A program made the position numbers and the translations under genes. From NCBI GenBank assembly GCA_009760855.2, contig WPIO01000004.1:13371501-13435500 (forward strand): a stretch of 64,000 bases of DNA, read 5' to 3'. Shown piece after piece: positions 10,745-19,378 of the stretch. The notes beneath the pieces are model-generated. The model worked only from the letters and a program-made list of their open reading frames with translations, was not told the DNA's origin and ran no database searches. Source of the stretch: Cristatella mucedo (taxonomy: Eukaryota > Bryozoa > Phylactolaemata > Cristatellidae). Every line of letters starts with the position of its first letter. Positions within the stretch are counted from its first letter, which is position 1.

Positions 10745-11642
10745 GGCTGACAATCTCTGAGTGGGCGTCGCCGCCGCCCCCACGCTGCCTTCTCCGGAGG
10801 AGGAAAGCAAGTCTACCGTTTCGTAAGCAGCGCTGACTTCGTGAGATGTGATGCGGGTCGTCTGCGGACATGTGTACTCCACGGTCGGCGGCGGTCTGTC
10901 CTGCTTTGCCTTCACTGGATTGACGTCGCGCTGAATGGAGTCGTAGTCGCTGCTGCTGCCGTCGTCGGCAGCTGGGGCGGCCGCCTGCTGCAGCGGCGTC
11001 CCGGCGGCGGTGCTGCTGCTGCTCGTGCGCTGCTCAGCCGCTGCCGCCCCCTGGTTGCTCCAGCCGCCGCCACCACTGGCGCCGGCGCCAGCAAGGATGC
11101 CCCCCGGCTGCATCCTCAGCTGCTTCACTTTCACCGGGTTGACGTTGCGCTGAATGGAGTCGTAGTCGCTGCTGCTGCCGTCGTCGGCAGCTGGGGCGGC
11201 CGCCTGCTGCAGCGGCGCTGCCGAGCCACCAGCCCCGCTGGTCGCTGCAACGGTCGTCGTTGCCGGCACAACCGAAGGCGGCGAGCAAACGGGACCAATG
11301 ACCTCGTAGGTGGCGCTGAAGCGGTCAGGAGCCTCCGGCACCACGACGTGGTACATGGTGGCGCCGCCGCCGGCGTCGCCACCATGAGAGGGCTGCAGTG
11401 CCAAGCCCTTCCCGACAGGCAGCTCCTTTCTTGGCAGCATGGCCTGCTTGACCTTGAATGGGTGCACATCATGCTGAAGGCAATCGTTAGTGTCGTCTTC
11501 ATCGTCGCCATCGGCCAGCTCGTTGTTTCGAGTTTGGTCTGTGCCGGCGCTGGGTACTGTCGTCGGCTTGCCGGGCACCGCCGGCAAGAGCCGGATGCCA
11601 CCGGCTGCCGCCGAACTCTTTGTGGAAGATGACGATTCCTTA
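10087..11642 (-). CDS. Exon 2 of tyrosine-motif scaffold protein
   Basis: This long open exon supplies model residues 190-708. It carries four copies of a motif of the form D-Y-D-S-I-Q-R-D-V-N-P-V-K-V-K, at about residues 242 (Tyr replaced by Asn-Asp-Cys), 350, 423 and 534. They alternate with single tyrosine motifs Y-H-V-V (287), T-Y-E-V-I-G-P (302), V-E-Y-T-C-P (446), A-Y-E-T-V-D (463) and S-L-Y-A-T (about 560). Linkers are Ala/Gly/Ser-rich, with an 18-unit triplet run coding poly-Ala at 10690-10743. The repeated Y-D-S-I and Y-E-V-I patterns resemble tyrosine-phosphorylation/SH2-docking sites, so an adaptor or scaffold in kinase signalling is a reasonable inference; I recognise no named family. 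The acceptor at 11643-11644 has a weak pyrimidine tract, but joins exon 1 in frame. The exon ends at a strong donor, and further exons are expected to the left. Confidence 0.7.
10690..10743. repeat. Pure (AGC)n run inside exon 2
   Basis: About 18 uninterrupted AGC triplets, read as GCT codons on the coding (minus) strand and so giving an Ala stretch. A good candidate for length polymorphism. Confidence 0.9.
10931..11218 (-). repeat. 219-bp internal coding duplication
   Basis: Stretches of roughly 70 bp starting at 10931 and 11150 are almost identical, a spacing of 219 bp or exactly 73 codons. Each codes the same linker (P-L-Q-Q-A-A-A-P-A-A-D-D-G-S-S-S) leading into D-Y-D-S-I-Q-R. The in-frame spacing and retained motif show that one Tyr module was duplicated recently within the exon. 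Confidence 0.85.
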
Positions 11643-11755
11643 CTATTTTGACAAAAGATGCCCAATGACGCGACCAAGTGCCAGCACAGCGAGCCGGGCA
11701 AGCGCGCACAGCCAGGCAGCTTGCGCACGAAGCGTGCGTGCACGCTGGCAACTAT

Positions 11756-11789
<34 letters not shown>

Positions 11790-11881
11790 CAGGAAATGCA
11801 TCTAGTGAGCCGCCGACTCTGCAACCCGGCCCCCGTCCCCCTCTCTCAAGCAGTGGCGGCCTCAGCTGTGCAACCTCGTAC
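11643..11881 (-). other. Proposed intron holding a C30 homopolymer
   Basis: On the minus strand the donor is CAG/GTACGA at 11881 and the acceptor is AATAG at 11643. Splicing joins codon phase 2 to phase 2 and removes a frame that looks non-coding. A run of 30 C at 11759-11788 lies inside. Alternative: no intron, and the homopolymer length is miscalled, since one extra C (or two fewer) would fuse the upstream and downstream frames through poly-Gly. An intronless reading would also keep a further D-R-Y-E-V-A tyrosine motif at the proposed donor. Confidence 0.5.
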
Positions 11882-12450
11882 CTGTCGCTCCGTGCCAATT
11901 CAGGCCGCCGCGTCGTCGGCGGCAGCAGCGGCTGCCTGCTCGGCACCACGCTGGCACTCGGCCGCTGCTCGTCCGCAGCGGTCGGTGAGCCCACGCCAAC
12001 AGCATCCGATTCGCTCGACAGGCTGCTCGGTTTCTTCTTCTTCTTTGACTTGTCCAAAAGATGACGGCTCAGCATGACCTTGCCGCCACCTGGCCGCTCA
12101 GCGCTCAAAGCGGCGGCCGGGGCGGAGCCGCGCCGAGGGCCTGGAGACGAGGCTAGCCCGCTGCTGCCCTTTCCGAAGGAAGCTGCCGCGGTGGCCGCGG
12201 CTGCGGCGGCCACCGCCGCTAACGAGCTTTCGCTGCCGCGCCTTGCCGCATTCGCAACGTTGCTGCCCGGCTCGTCCGGGTCGTCGGGCATGTCGTAGTC
12301 GGCAATCTCAGGCGGCTGTGCTGCTGCTGCGCCAGCGGCGCTCCCGCCCTCGGCCACTTTCTTGCTTCCCTTTGCCGCCTTCACGGCGCCGGCCTCTGTC
12401 ATGTCGGCCCTGCTGAGGTTCAGAGCGAGCCCGCTCGGTTTGTTGCCCAT
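11882..12450 (-). CDS. Exon 1 of tyrosine-motif scaffold protein
   Basis: The start codon at 12450 sits in a strong animal initiation context (ACC-ATG-G). An upstream in-frame ATG at 12516 has a poorer context. The protein begins M-G-N-K-P-S-G, which fits the N-myristoylation consensus (Gly2, Ser6), so attachment to the inner face of the plasma membrane is plausible. Residue 52 is a tyrosine in A-D-Y-D-M-P-D-D-P, echoing the Y-D motifs of exon 2. The rest is Ala/Gly/Ser-rich, with a Lys cluster (K-S-K-K-K-K-K) that could also help membrane binding. No folded domain is recognised; the chain looks disordered. The exon supplies 189 codons plus two bases in the favoured model and is strongly GC-rich, like exon 2. 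The CpG-rich sequence and the start context argue that this is the first coding exon. Confidence 0.65.
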
Positions 12451-12516
12451 GGTAAAGGGCCGTCGAGAGATGTCCGCCAGAGGGCGTGCAGCACTCACAG
12501 GAACTGGCAAAGACAA

Positions 12517-13855
12517 GCACGTGGCCAGCTGTAGGCAAGAATGCGTGAAACAGACGGTGGTGGTAAAGACTATGCCGAGATGCAGGCAAGACTCACCACT
12601 CCCCCAAACCGTCGACTACGCCAGAGAAGGTCGTGAAGACCAATGCAATGGTACTCTGCATGATTACGAGCCATGGGACTTTATACAGAGACGTGCAGAG
12701 AGGTATAAACAGAGAAAGAGAGGTGGACATAGTTGAAAGGCAGGCCGAGGCACAGACAGAGATCGACAGAGAGACAATGAGAGATCGAGAAAGACACAAG
12801 TAGAAAGACGCGCACGCGCACACACACACACACACACACGGAGGCAACAGTTACAGAAGGTGAAATTGATGCAAGCTACGGTATCCCGGCAGCCAGTGGC
12901 GCAGCACGATTGCCATTCAACTCGGTATAATACACGAGCAACGATTGACAAAAAGCTATACTGCTGGCAAACATTTGAGTGACTCGAGACTTTTCCTGTC
13001 CAACCGAGGACTAGCCATTCCATGGCCACCTAGTTGTACACTTGGCCCCTCAAGCAAGGAAAACGGCTGTCAACTCGGTGCACTTGCCGAGGCAATCAAG
13101 CATTTTATCAGAAGACGGCCTCCCGAGCTGGTGGACACTTGCGGCCGTGACGCGAGCGTGCCTCCTATCTGATCTAGTTGCAGGGTCGACGCAACACACG
13201 GCCAGCAGCCAGCTCGTGCAGTTGTCGGCTCGGTTTCGAGCGATTAAAGCAGTCGACCGTCTAGCTGCTGAGCCAGCACGATGACCACGTGACTCTGTCG
13301 GCTCTGCTGTTTCTAGGGCTAAGCAAGCAGCCGCACGACAAAGCGAGTCGCCTCTCCGCACTGCGGATCTGGCAAGGCGAGGCCGAGTGCTTCCTGCTTC
13401 CATGCTTTCTACAGCCAAACAGTGTGCGCAGCCAATCTCGGCCACGAAAGGCCTAAAGCTCCGCGGGCCCCATTGCCAAGCAACGCCGGCTCGATGCTGG
13501 ACGCAGGAGACAGCTCAACGTCTAAAGCAGAGCGAAGGTCGGCTGATTCCACAACGTTTACATAGCAGCTGCAAAGCTTCAGCGGCTGCTATCGCCCCAG
13601 AATCAGCCCCAGGAGCAGCGAGGGATAAAGGACAGCCCACCACTGCACGACTCGACCCCGTGACCCCTGTGTCATAAACTGCCCTTGAGGAGCCGAGCAT
13701 AACGATTACTCTGAACAATGCCCCGGCTGCACCGAGCTCACGGCACTGGCCCCCCCTCCTTCGCGCCGAGCTGCTCAAGATGGTGAAACGCCGGAAGTGC
13801 CTACTTGAACCACGTGGCTAGCTGCATGGCACCGTGAGCGAATCAGGCCAGCGCT
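12517..13855. other. Upstream flank of the tyrosine-motif gene
   Basis: This should contain the 5' UTR and promoter of the minus-strand gene. A CA array lies at about 12819-12838. I see no clear TATA box at a useful distance and no other gene. Frames up to about 130 codons on both strands lack domains. Confidence 0.4.
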
Positions 13856-13869
13856 CTTGCTGCCATCCT

Positions 13870-13899
<30 letters not shown>
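13870..13899. repeat. (CCAG)n microsatellite
   Basis: About seven tandem copies of the tetramer, which creates apparent Ala-Ser-Gln-Pro or Leu-Ala-Gly-Trp frames on the two strands. Confidence 0.95.
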
Positions 13900-13903
<4 letters not shown>

Positions 13904-14106
13904 GAGTCGCAGCGACGACTTGCCCGGATAGAAGCAAGCTGCCATGCACGGGTGCCAAAGCTGGCGCTCGAAGGCAACAGCCAAGCACTGCCACTGGCAA
14001 GCAGCCAACAAGTCGATCGACGATCCTTCGGGCGGAGCAGCTGGCGGAGCATCTCCGACTTCCTGCTCATCTAAATCTCCTGGCAAATTCAGCAGGCGAG
14101 CAGATG

Positions 14107-14768
14107 TCAACTCACTGCTTACTGGCCTACCAGCATGTGCGATCAGGCGATTGCAGCTGGTGCAAAACTCGGCAGCTAGACTTGTCTGTCGTGAGCGTCG
14201 CAGTTGCCACATTACTTCACTTCTTGCCGACCTGCACTGGCTACCAGTCAAGCAACGGATTGACTTCAAGGTTTTGTTGCTCACTTTTAGGTCCCTTCAT
14301 TCTATGGCTCCAGCCTATCTTTCAGATATACTCCCCCATCAGGCCAAGCATCGTACCACCCGCTTTTCGGAATCCAACAGTCTAGAAATACCTCGTACAA
14401 ACCTTAAATCCTTTGGAGACCGTGCATTTAGTTCGTATGCTCCCACAGCCTGGAACTCCCTCTCGACCTGCGTCAGAACATCCCCCGACCTGACCACATT
14501 TAAAAGGAACCTAAAAACACACCTATTTAGGACAGCATTTAGCGGGTCCCTGTGATTCGTCTTTGATGTGCTTATGCGTGCTGACACTGTGCATGCTGCC
14601 ACTAACCACATTTGCATGCTGACCCTGTGCATGTCACCCCTAACCATATTATTCATTTTGTTTATTGTTCAAGCATGATTTTACTTACCATTCAATTGCA
14701 TTTCACTTTGCAGCAAATGTAAAGCGCCTAGAGAGAGATTAAGTTCTCTGAGGGCGCTTTGTCAAGTG

Positions 14769-14801
<33 letters not shown>
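14107..14801 (+). pseudogene. LINE family A copy, C-terminal part and 3' tail
   Basis: The copy starts abruptly inside the RT C-terminal region (N-S-L-L-T-G-L-P-A-C-A-I-R-R-L-Q-L) and is open to 14555, ending in the same F-S-G-S-L stop as the 945-3165 copy. It keeps four A's at the site where that copy has five, which shows the latter's frameshift to be an insertion. The 3' UTR is almost base-for-base like the first copy and ends in a clean ATT array at 14771-14801. The strong 5' truncation is typical of incomplete target-primed reverse transcription. No catalytic residues remain. The similarity suggests a relatively young insertion compared with the copy at 39.7-40.9 kb. Confidence 0.9.
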
Positions 14802-14970
14802 GTTGCTGAGTAGGAGTTGCGGAACTGAGTTCCACTGCCGAGGACTTGCAGAGCAAAAGCTCCTGTCGACGACGGTCTTGAAGGAGCTGAATAGCTAATG
14901 GGTTGTCCATACACGAGCTGAGGGCACGAGGAGGCTAAAACTGGTGCAGAGTCAGCTAGGTATGAAGGAG

Positions 14971-15026
14971 CCAAGCCTTGGCAGGCCTCGTGGGTCAGCC
15001 AAGCCTTGGCAGGCCTCGTGGGTCAG
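14971..15026. repeat. Perfect 28-bp tandem duplication in LINE B
   Basis: Units 14971-14998 and 14999-15026 are identical. They cover the L-T-H-x-A-x-x-G-L-A-P segment of the LINE B C-terminal part. Since 28 is not a multiple of three, the duplication shifts the frame. Confidence 0.95.
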
Positions 15027-16971
15027 CATAAGAACTTTGCTCTGTACTCGTCGATCAACCGTCAGCCACCTCAGCTCTAACAGCAAAAGAGATATATGGT
15101 CAAACCTCTGATTTGTAAACAAGCCTTGCAGTTATATTCATCACCAGCTGCAGTGGTCTAGTAGCTTTTTTTCGGTAGCCCAGCCAAAAGGGAATTGCAA
15201 TAAGCTAGCCGAGACAGAACCAATGAACTAGTTTAATTTTTTGCAAGCCACCGTGGAACACAGTTCCTAATCTTAGATAGGGATCGGACATCATGGCTAG
15301 CAGTATGACAGTGAGGCCGTGGTCGTGAAGCACTCTTCCTAACGAAACTCTCAAAATATAGGCAGTTGTCAAAGAGGACATCTAAATTCCGAGCACACGG
15401 TGACAGTCACACAACAGCATCACCTATTAGATACAAATACAGCTGAGTATCGTCAGCAAAAAAGTGATAGCTGATTCCATGGGCCCGAATAAATTTCCCC
15501 AGAGGTTTAGAATAAATGGAGAACAGCAAAGGATCGAGGACGGAACCTTAAGGGACTCCACAGGTGACTGGTCTGGTGGATGACACATGACTTCCCCACC
15601 CCATGCACGACACGGATTAAACACAACCGGACAAGTACGATTTGAACCATGCCAATGCCTCTTCTACCAGACCGATTGTTGCTCTCAATCGTTCAAGTAG
15701 GATATCGTGATCAATAGTGCCGAAGGCAGCTGATAGACCCAGATGCTCTAGGCCAGTGACATCCTGTCATCGTTGTTGCATAGAATGTCAGTGGTTACAA
15801 GAAAGAGAGCAGTTTCAGTGGAGTGCAGCTGCTTGAATCCCGATTGAAAATTTTCAGAAAATTGATTATTTTTAATGTGTGCTAGAAGCTGCTTAGCGAC
15901 CATTGTTTCAAAAATATTTGACACACAAGTAAGGGAGAAAACTGGACAATCGGACCTCTGAATCTTATCCGGGCGTTTAAGTATCGATCTAGCGATGGCC
16001 GATTTGAAGGACTTGGGTACAACCTCTTTTTCCAGAGAAGTATTAAAAATCTCAGTTATGGCAGAGCTAAGTTTGTCTGCTAATGAAGACCACAGAGGGG
16101 GTGGTATAAGGTCGTCATGAGACCAGCTCTTTTTCCTAGACTTTATTAAGGTAGCCTTACCGCATACACAAACTTAGCAAAATCTTAAAGTCAGAAGGGG
16201 CTTTATGGAGGCACAATTTTTCATTGAAGAAGTGAAAATTCGTCGGTCAAGCCGTTAATATCTGGGCAGTGAAACCTCTCAGAACTGGCAAGCAACTTGT
16301 TCATTGGCAAGCAAATTTTCTTATAAATCTGTTTTGGGTCTGACTGGCAGGACTTCAGTTTATGAGTGGAAAAAAGAAGTCCAGGCTTTTCTAAGTTTCC
16401 GGATGTAAACTAAGAGGAAGTCTTTGAAATTGGCTAGACTGTCATCAGACCCAGACTACTTAAAGCGGTGCTCAAGCCTGCACTTAACACGGTGCATCTC
16501 TTGGAGTTTTTTTGGTAAATTGAGAGGAATCTCCACGACTCTTTACACAGACAGAATGTACAAGAAGAGCATGTTCGTCGAGGGCACTCCTACATTTCAT
16601 GTACACTGCATCAGTGAGGGTATCGAGGCTGTCGGCCGAGTCTGGGTGCAGATCAAAAAGACCTGCTTCAGACACATTTCAAAAGTTTCTCAGGGTCTAA
16701 GCTTTTTAAATTATTGAGTCGCTGGACAAACTCGACTTTATTCTGCACTTCGAATGGAGCAGGAACAGTAAGCCAGAGAGAGCAATGATCCGAGATGGTC
16801 AGAGGGCAAGCAACAAGGTCAGTGGGGCAGACATCCTTGGTGATAACAAGATCCAGGAAATGGCGACCGGTATGAGTGGTATGATTAATGTGTTGAACCA
16901 AACCGAAGTTCTCCAGACAGTCAAGAAATGAGAGGACCTGGCGTGTGCTAGAGTTATCTTTCTACACAGCA

Positions 16972-17039
16972 TCTGTAAAGGGCCTAGAAAGAGATTATGT
17001 TTTCTGAGGGCAACATACAAATGTATTTTTATTATTGTC
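16972..17039 (+). repeat. LINE/SINE tail inserted in the LINE B endonuclease
   Basis: A hairpin tail in plus orientation (C-T-G-T-A-A-A-G-G-G-C-C-T-A-G-A-A-A) with an ATT-rich end splits the family B endonuclease between D-F-D-I-H-V and the following S-T-R-Q-V-L-S-F-L-D. It is therefore younger than the LINE B copy, which lies in the opposite orientation. Confidence 0.75.
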
Positions 17040-17400
17040 AACGTGAATGTCGAAATCTCCTGCAGTTAATGACGGCCTGCCACACACATATTTTAGCTAG
17101 GAACTCCAAAAACTTCACAAGATAGATAGCCTGACGGAGGTCGGTAGATCACAACTGTGAGAGGCGTGGTTTTTGATGAGGACCTGATAGTAACTGATTC
17201 AAACCATGCCCCATGCGAAAAGCCGAAGGTCTTATACCAAAATGATTCACGAACAACGACAGCAACTCAGCCACCCACTTTGTCAGACCAAATGGACTGA
17301 AAGAATGATGAGGGTGGCAGATACATAGCCACCAGAGCACGGTGTCATCCACGTTTCGGTCAGTAGAAATACATCTTACTTCTCCTGGACGGCCTGGTCA

Positions 17401-17740
17401 CGGATAAGTAATCCCTTGGGTTTTTTGTGAGCAGACATTTAACAGGCGGAATTTAAGATTTTTCACATGTCTGAGGGCGGCCAACTAGAATTAGTGGGGC
17501 TGAGTAAGTTTACCATTTACCGGTCGATTTGTCGACTGAAGGTCCGGGGTAGATCGTGCATTTACTGACGTATAATGCTCTCAAACGAAATATTAACTGT
17601 GCGACACCAATTAAATAACCTGCATGCAGGCAGATTTCGGATAAGTAACCCAGTGGTTTTAGAGAAAAGATATTTAACAGTAAGAGGATTTCCAATTTCT
17701 TCGGGTGGCATTCTAGAATTAGTGGGACTGCAGCAGGTAT
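17401..17740 (-). repeat. Duplicated 5' segment of LINE B
   Basis: About 100 bp at 17401-17505 and 17637-17736 align clearly with scattered mismatches; both share C-G-G-A-T-A-A-G-T-A-A at one end and T-A-G-A-A-T-T-A-G-T-G-G-G near the other. The inner copy leads into the endonuclease, the outer does not. Either a second truncated 5' end or a repeated 5' leader. Confidence 0.65.
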
Positions 17741-17760
17741 GGGCTCGAATGAGTTTTGAA

Positions 17761-18094
17761 GCTACATCGGATGGTATAGCATGCCAAACTGCTTGTAGTT
17801 TGTTACATATTTGGCCTGTGGTTTCATACTTCTATTTAGAGGTCTCAGTTGCTGCCGAACCTCCAAATCTCCAATCTTCGACCGTTCAGCTGCTGTGCTG
17901 CCACGCCTACTAAAGGCTAGCTTCATGATTGGCTTTCGTCAGTAGTGGAGCTTTCTTTGCTATCCTTGCCGTTCGTTCAGCCTTCGCCTCACCATCTGCT
18001 CACTGAGAGTCGTGCCCGTGCTCGAGTTGTTTGCATGGAGCGGGTGCATAATGAGCCTTCAGGAACCCGTTTTCAGGAGCCGATCATACCTTCT
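17761..18094. other. Unassigned stretch
   Basis: No gene is recognised. It may include further diverged LINE B leader sequence on its left side. Confidence 0.35.
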
Positions 18095-18279
18095 AGTACT
18101 ACCAAGGGCACCCAGACACAGACCGGTTCTTCATCGTCCCTAGCACAGATATTTTCCGTATAATATCAGACAGCTTTCTCACTTATCCCCAGCTTCCGAG
18201 CGATCTCTCGGTTGCTAGCCTTCACAAGATGGTAAAACCACAGCTTGCCCCTCACAAAATCTGTAAGGCCCTTAGCCAT
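18095..18279 (-). pseudogene. Tc1-type transposase N-terminal fragment
   Basis: Starting from an ATG at 18279 on the minus strand, the frame reads M-A-K-G-L-T-D-F-V-R-G-K-L and then a helix-turn-helix with N-R-E-I-A-R-K-L-G-I-S-E-K-A-V. After a one-base shift it continues D-I-I-R-K-I-S-V-L-G-T-M-K-N-R-S-V-S-G-C-P. This is the order seen in Tc1-type transposases: a first paired-like DNA-binding helix set, then the G-T-x-x-N-R-P-x-S-G-R-P linker. The catalytic DDE domain is absent, and stop codons follow immediately. It is a dead fragment, different in sequence from the Tc1 remains at 29.6-30.8 kb, so at least two Tc1 lineages have visited the region. Confidence 0.7.
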
Positions 18280-18504
18280 CGCTACTTTGACTGCACGCTA
18301 GTGCTGATTCGGCCTGCCGGCTTCGGCCACGGTTATTGGGTTTCTGCCCAATTTCACTAGCAGGCTAGAATGTACTTAGTATGCATCAAGAGAATGTCGC
18401 ATTTTCTATTAGAAGAATAACGTCTGTAAATACAAACGGCAGTGCATTGGCCATATATAAATAATACCATCATACAATAGATTGGCTACATTAGCAGGTT
18501 TTGT
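18280..18504. other. Unassigned short stretch
   Basis: AT-rich sequence between the Tc1 fragment and a LINE A tail; nothing recognised. It might include a Tc1 terminal repeat, but I could not pair one. Confidence 0.4.
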
Positions 18505-18586
18505 CTAATAATAACAATAATAATAATGCACTTGATAAAGCGCCCTCAGAGAACTCAATCTCTTTCTAGGCGCTTTACATTTGCTG
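18505..18586 (-). repeat. Solitary LINE A 3' tail
   Basis: AAT repeats followed by the well-preserved reverse complement of the hairpin tail (C-A-C-T-T-G-A-T-A-A-A-G-C-G-C-C-C-T-C-A-G). Confidence 0.85.
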
Positions 18587-18629
18587 TCTAGCATTCTTAT
18601 CGCATGGCAGGCCAATGAGTGAGCAGAGT

Positions 18630-18980
18630 AATAGCTCCCAAAGCCTGGAACTCACTCCCGACTTGTGTCACAACATCCCCTGACTTGATCACATTTAAAA
18701 AGAACTAAAAAGGCGCCTATTTATGACAGCATTTAGTGGGTTCCTGTGATTTATTTTTTATGTGCTTATTCGTGCTGACACTGTGCATGCTGCCACTAAC
18801 CACACTTGCATGCTGACCCTGTGCATGTCACCCCTAACCATGTTATTCATGATGTTTATCAAGCATGATGATTACTCACCATTCAATCGCGTTTCCCTTT
18901 GCAGCAAATGTAAAGCACCTAGAAAGAGATTTGAGTTCCATGCGTGCACTTATCAAGTGTATTATTATTATTATTATTAT
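18630..18980 (+). pseudogene. LINE A 3' end with last coding residues
   Basis: The copy begins in the coding end (P-K-A-W-N-S-L-P-T-C-V-T-T-S-P-D-L), has one frame disruption near 18700, then continues through the 3' UTR (alternating T-G-C-A-T-G-C and C-T-A-A-C-C-A blocks) to the hairpin tail and an ATT array at 18961-18980. It faces the tail at 18505-18586 in the opposite direction. Confidence 0.85.
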
Positions 18981-19230
18981 ACCTGCTGCCCTGTCACCGA
19001 AATCTGGAACCGCAGCCGGCCATTGGTAACCGAAGTTATCAGGTTGCTAAGGGGGCATCGACCGACATGCCTATTCCCGGCTCTCCAGTGTTCAGTGCTC
19101 AGAAGTTCTCGTGAGCAATAAGCTACCGACCGAAACACTACTTTTAGATAGCCGATGAAAGAAAACACATGCCTAAGTACAAAAAAATGTTCAGTACTTC
19201 TAACAGCTAAAAAATACAAGCTGAATTAAC

Positions 19231-19378
19231 AGCCTCTTTTTTTATATCGGCAGAAGAGCCTTAGAGGCTATCACTACCGATTGCAGCTACAATAAAGGCT
19301 CGCCCACCGCAGGATTCGAACCCACGACCTCGGTCGTGAAGAGCAACCACCTTACCTAGTGTGCAATCACGGCTACCG
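19231..19378 (-). mobile_element. SINE family 1 copy
   Basis: Read on the minus strand: a tRNA-like head (G-T-G-A-T-T-G-C-A-C-A-C-T-A-G-G-T-A-A-G-G), a perfect B-box-type G-G-G-T-T-C-G-A-A-T-C-C, a body with G-C-G-A-G-C-C-T-T-T-A-T, and a T-A-T-A-A-A-A-A-A-A end. Non-coding and non-autonomous. The 3' A-T-T-T tail seen in other copies is cut short. Confidence 0.85.

Larger units (their letters stand above)
14803..17760 (-). pseudogene. LINE family B copy with endonuclease and RT
   Basis: On the minus strand this is the longest family B copy, keeping remnants of both enzyme domains. Endonuclease signatures: L-L-N-V (17450), a T-E-T-W-like segment (about 17360), V-I-Y-R-P-P (17140), A-G-D-F-D-I-H-V (17060) and T-H-T-G-R-H-F-L-D-L-V-I-T ... 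S-D-H (16870-16770). RT signatures: F-K-S-A-I-A-R-S-I-L (16020), F-Q-S-G-F-K (15860), L-S-A-A-F-G-T-I-D-H (15735), a G-S-V-L segment (15540), F-A-D-D-T-Q-L-Y-L (15450) and W-N-S-V-P-Q (14830). Stops and shifts are frequent, including P-Q-G-S with a stop in place of Gln, a 28-bp tandem duplication at 14971-15026 and a foreign tail at 16972-17039. It begins exactly where the LINE A copy ends at 14801. Not functional. Confidence 0.85.

Noticed and set aside
13944-14106. N-terminal extension of the LINE A frame at 13944-14555
   Set aside because: The frame upstream of 14107 is unrelated flank that happens to be open; family similarity begins abruptly at about 14107.
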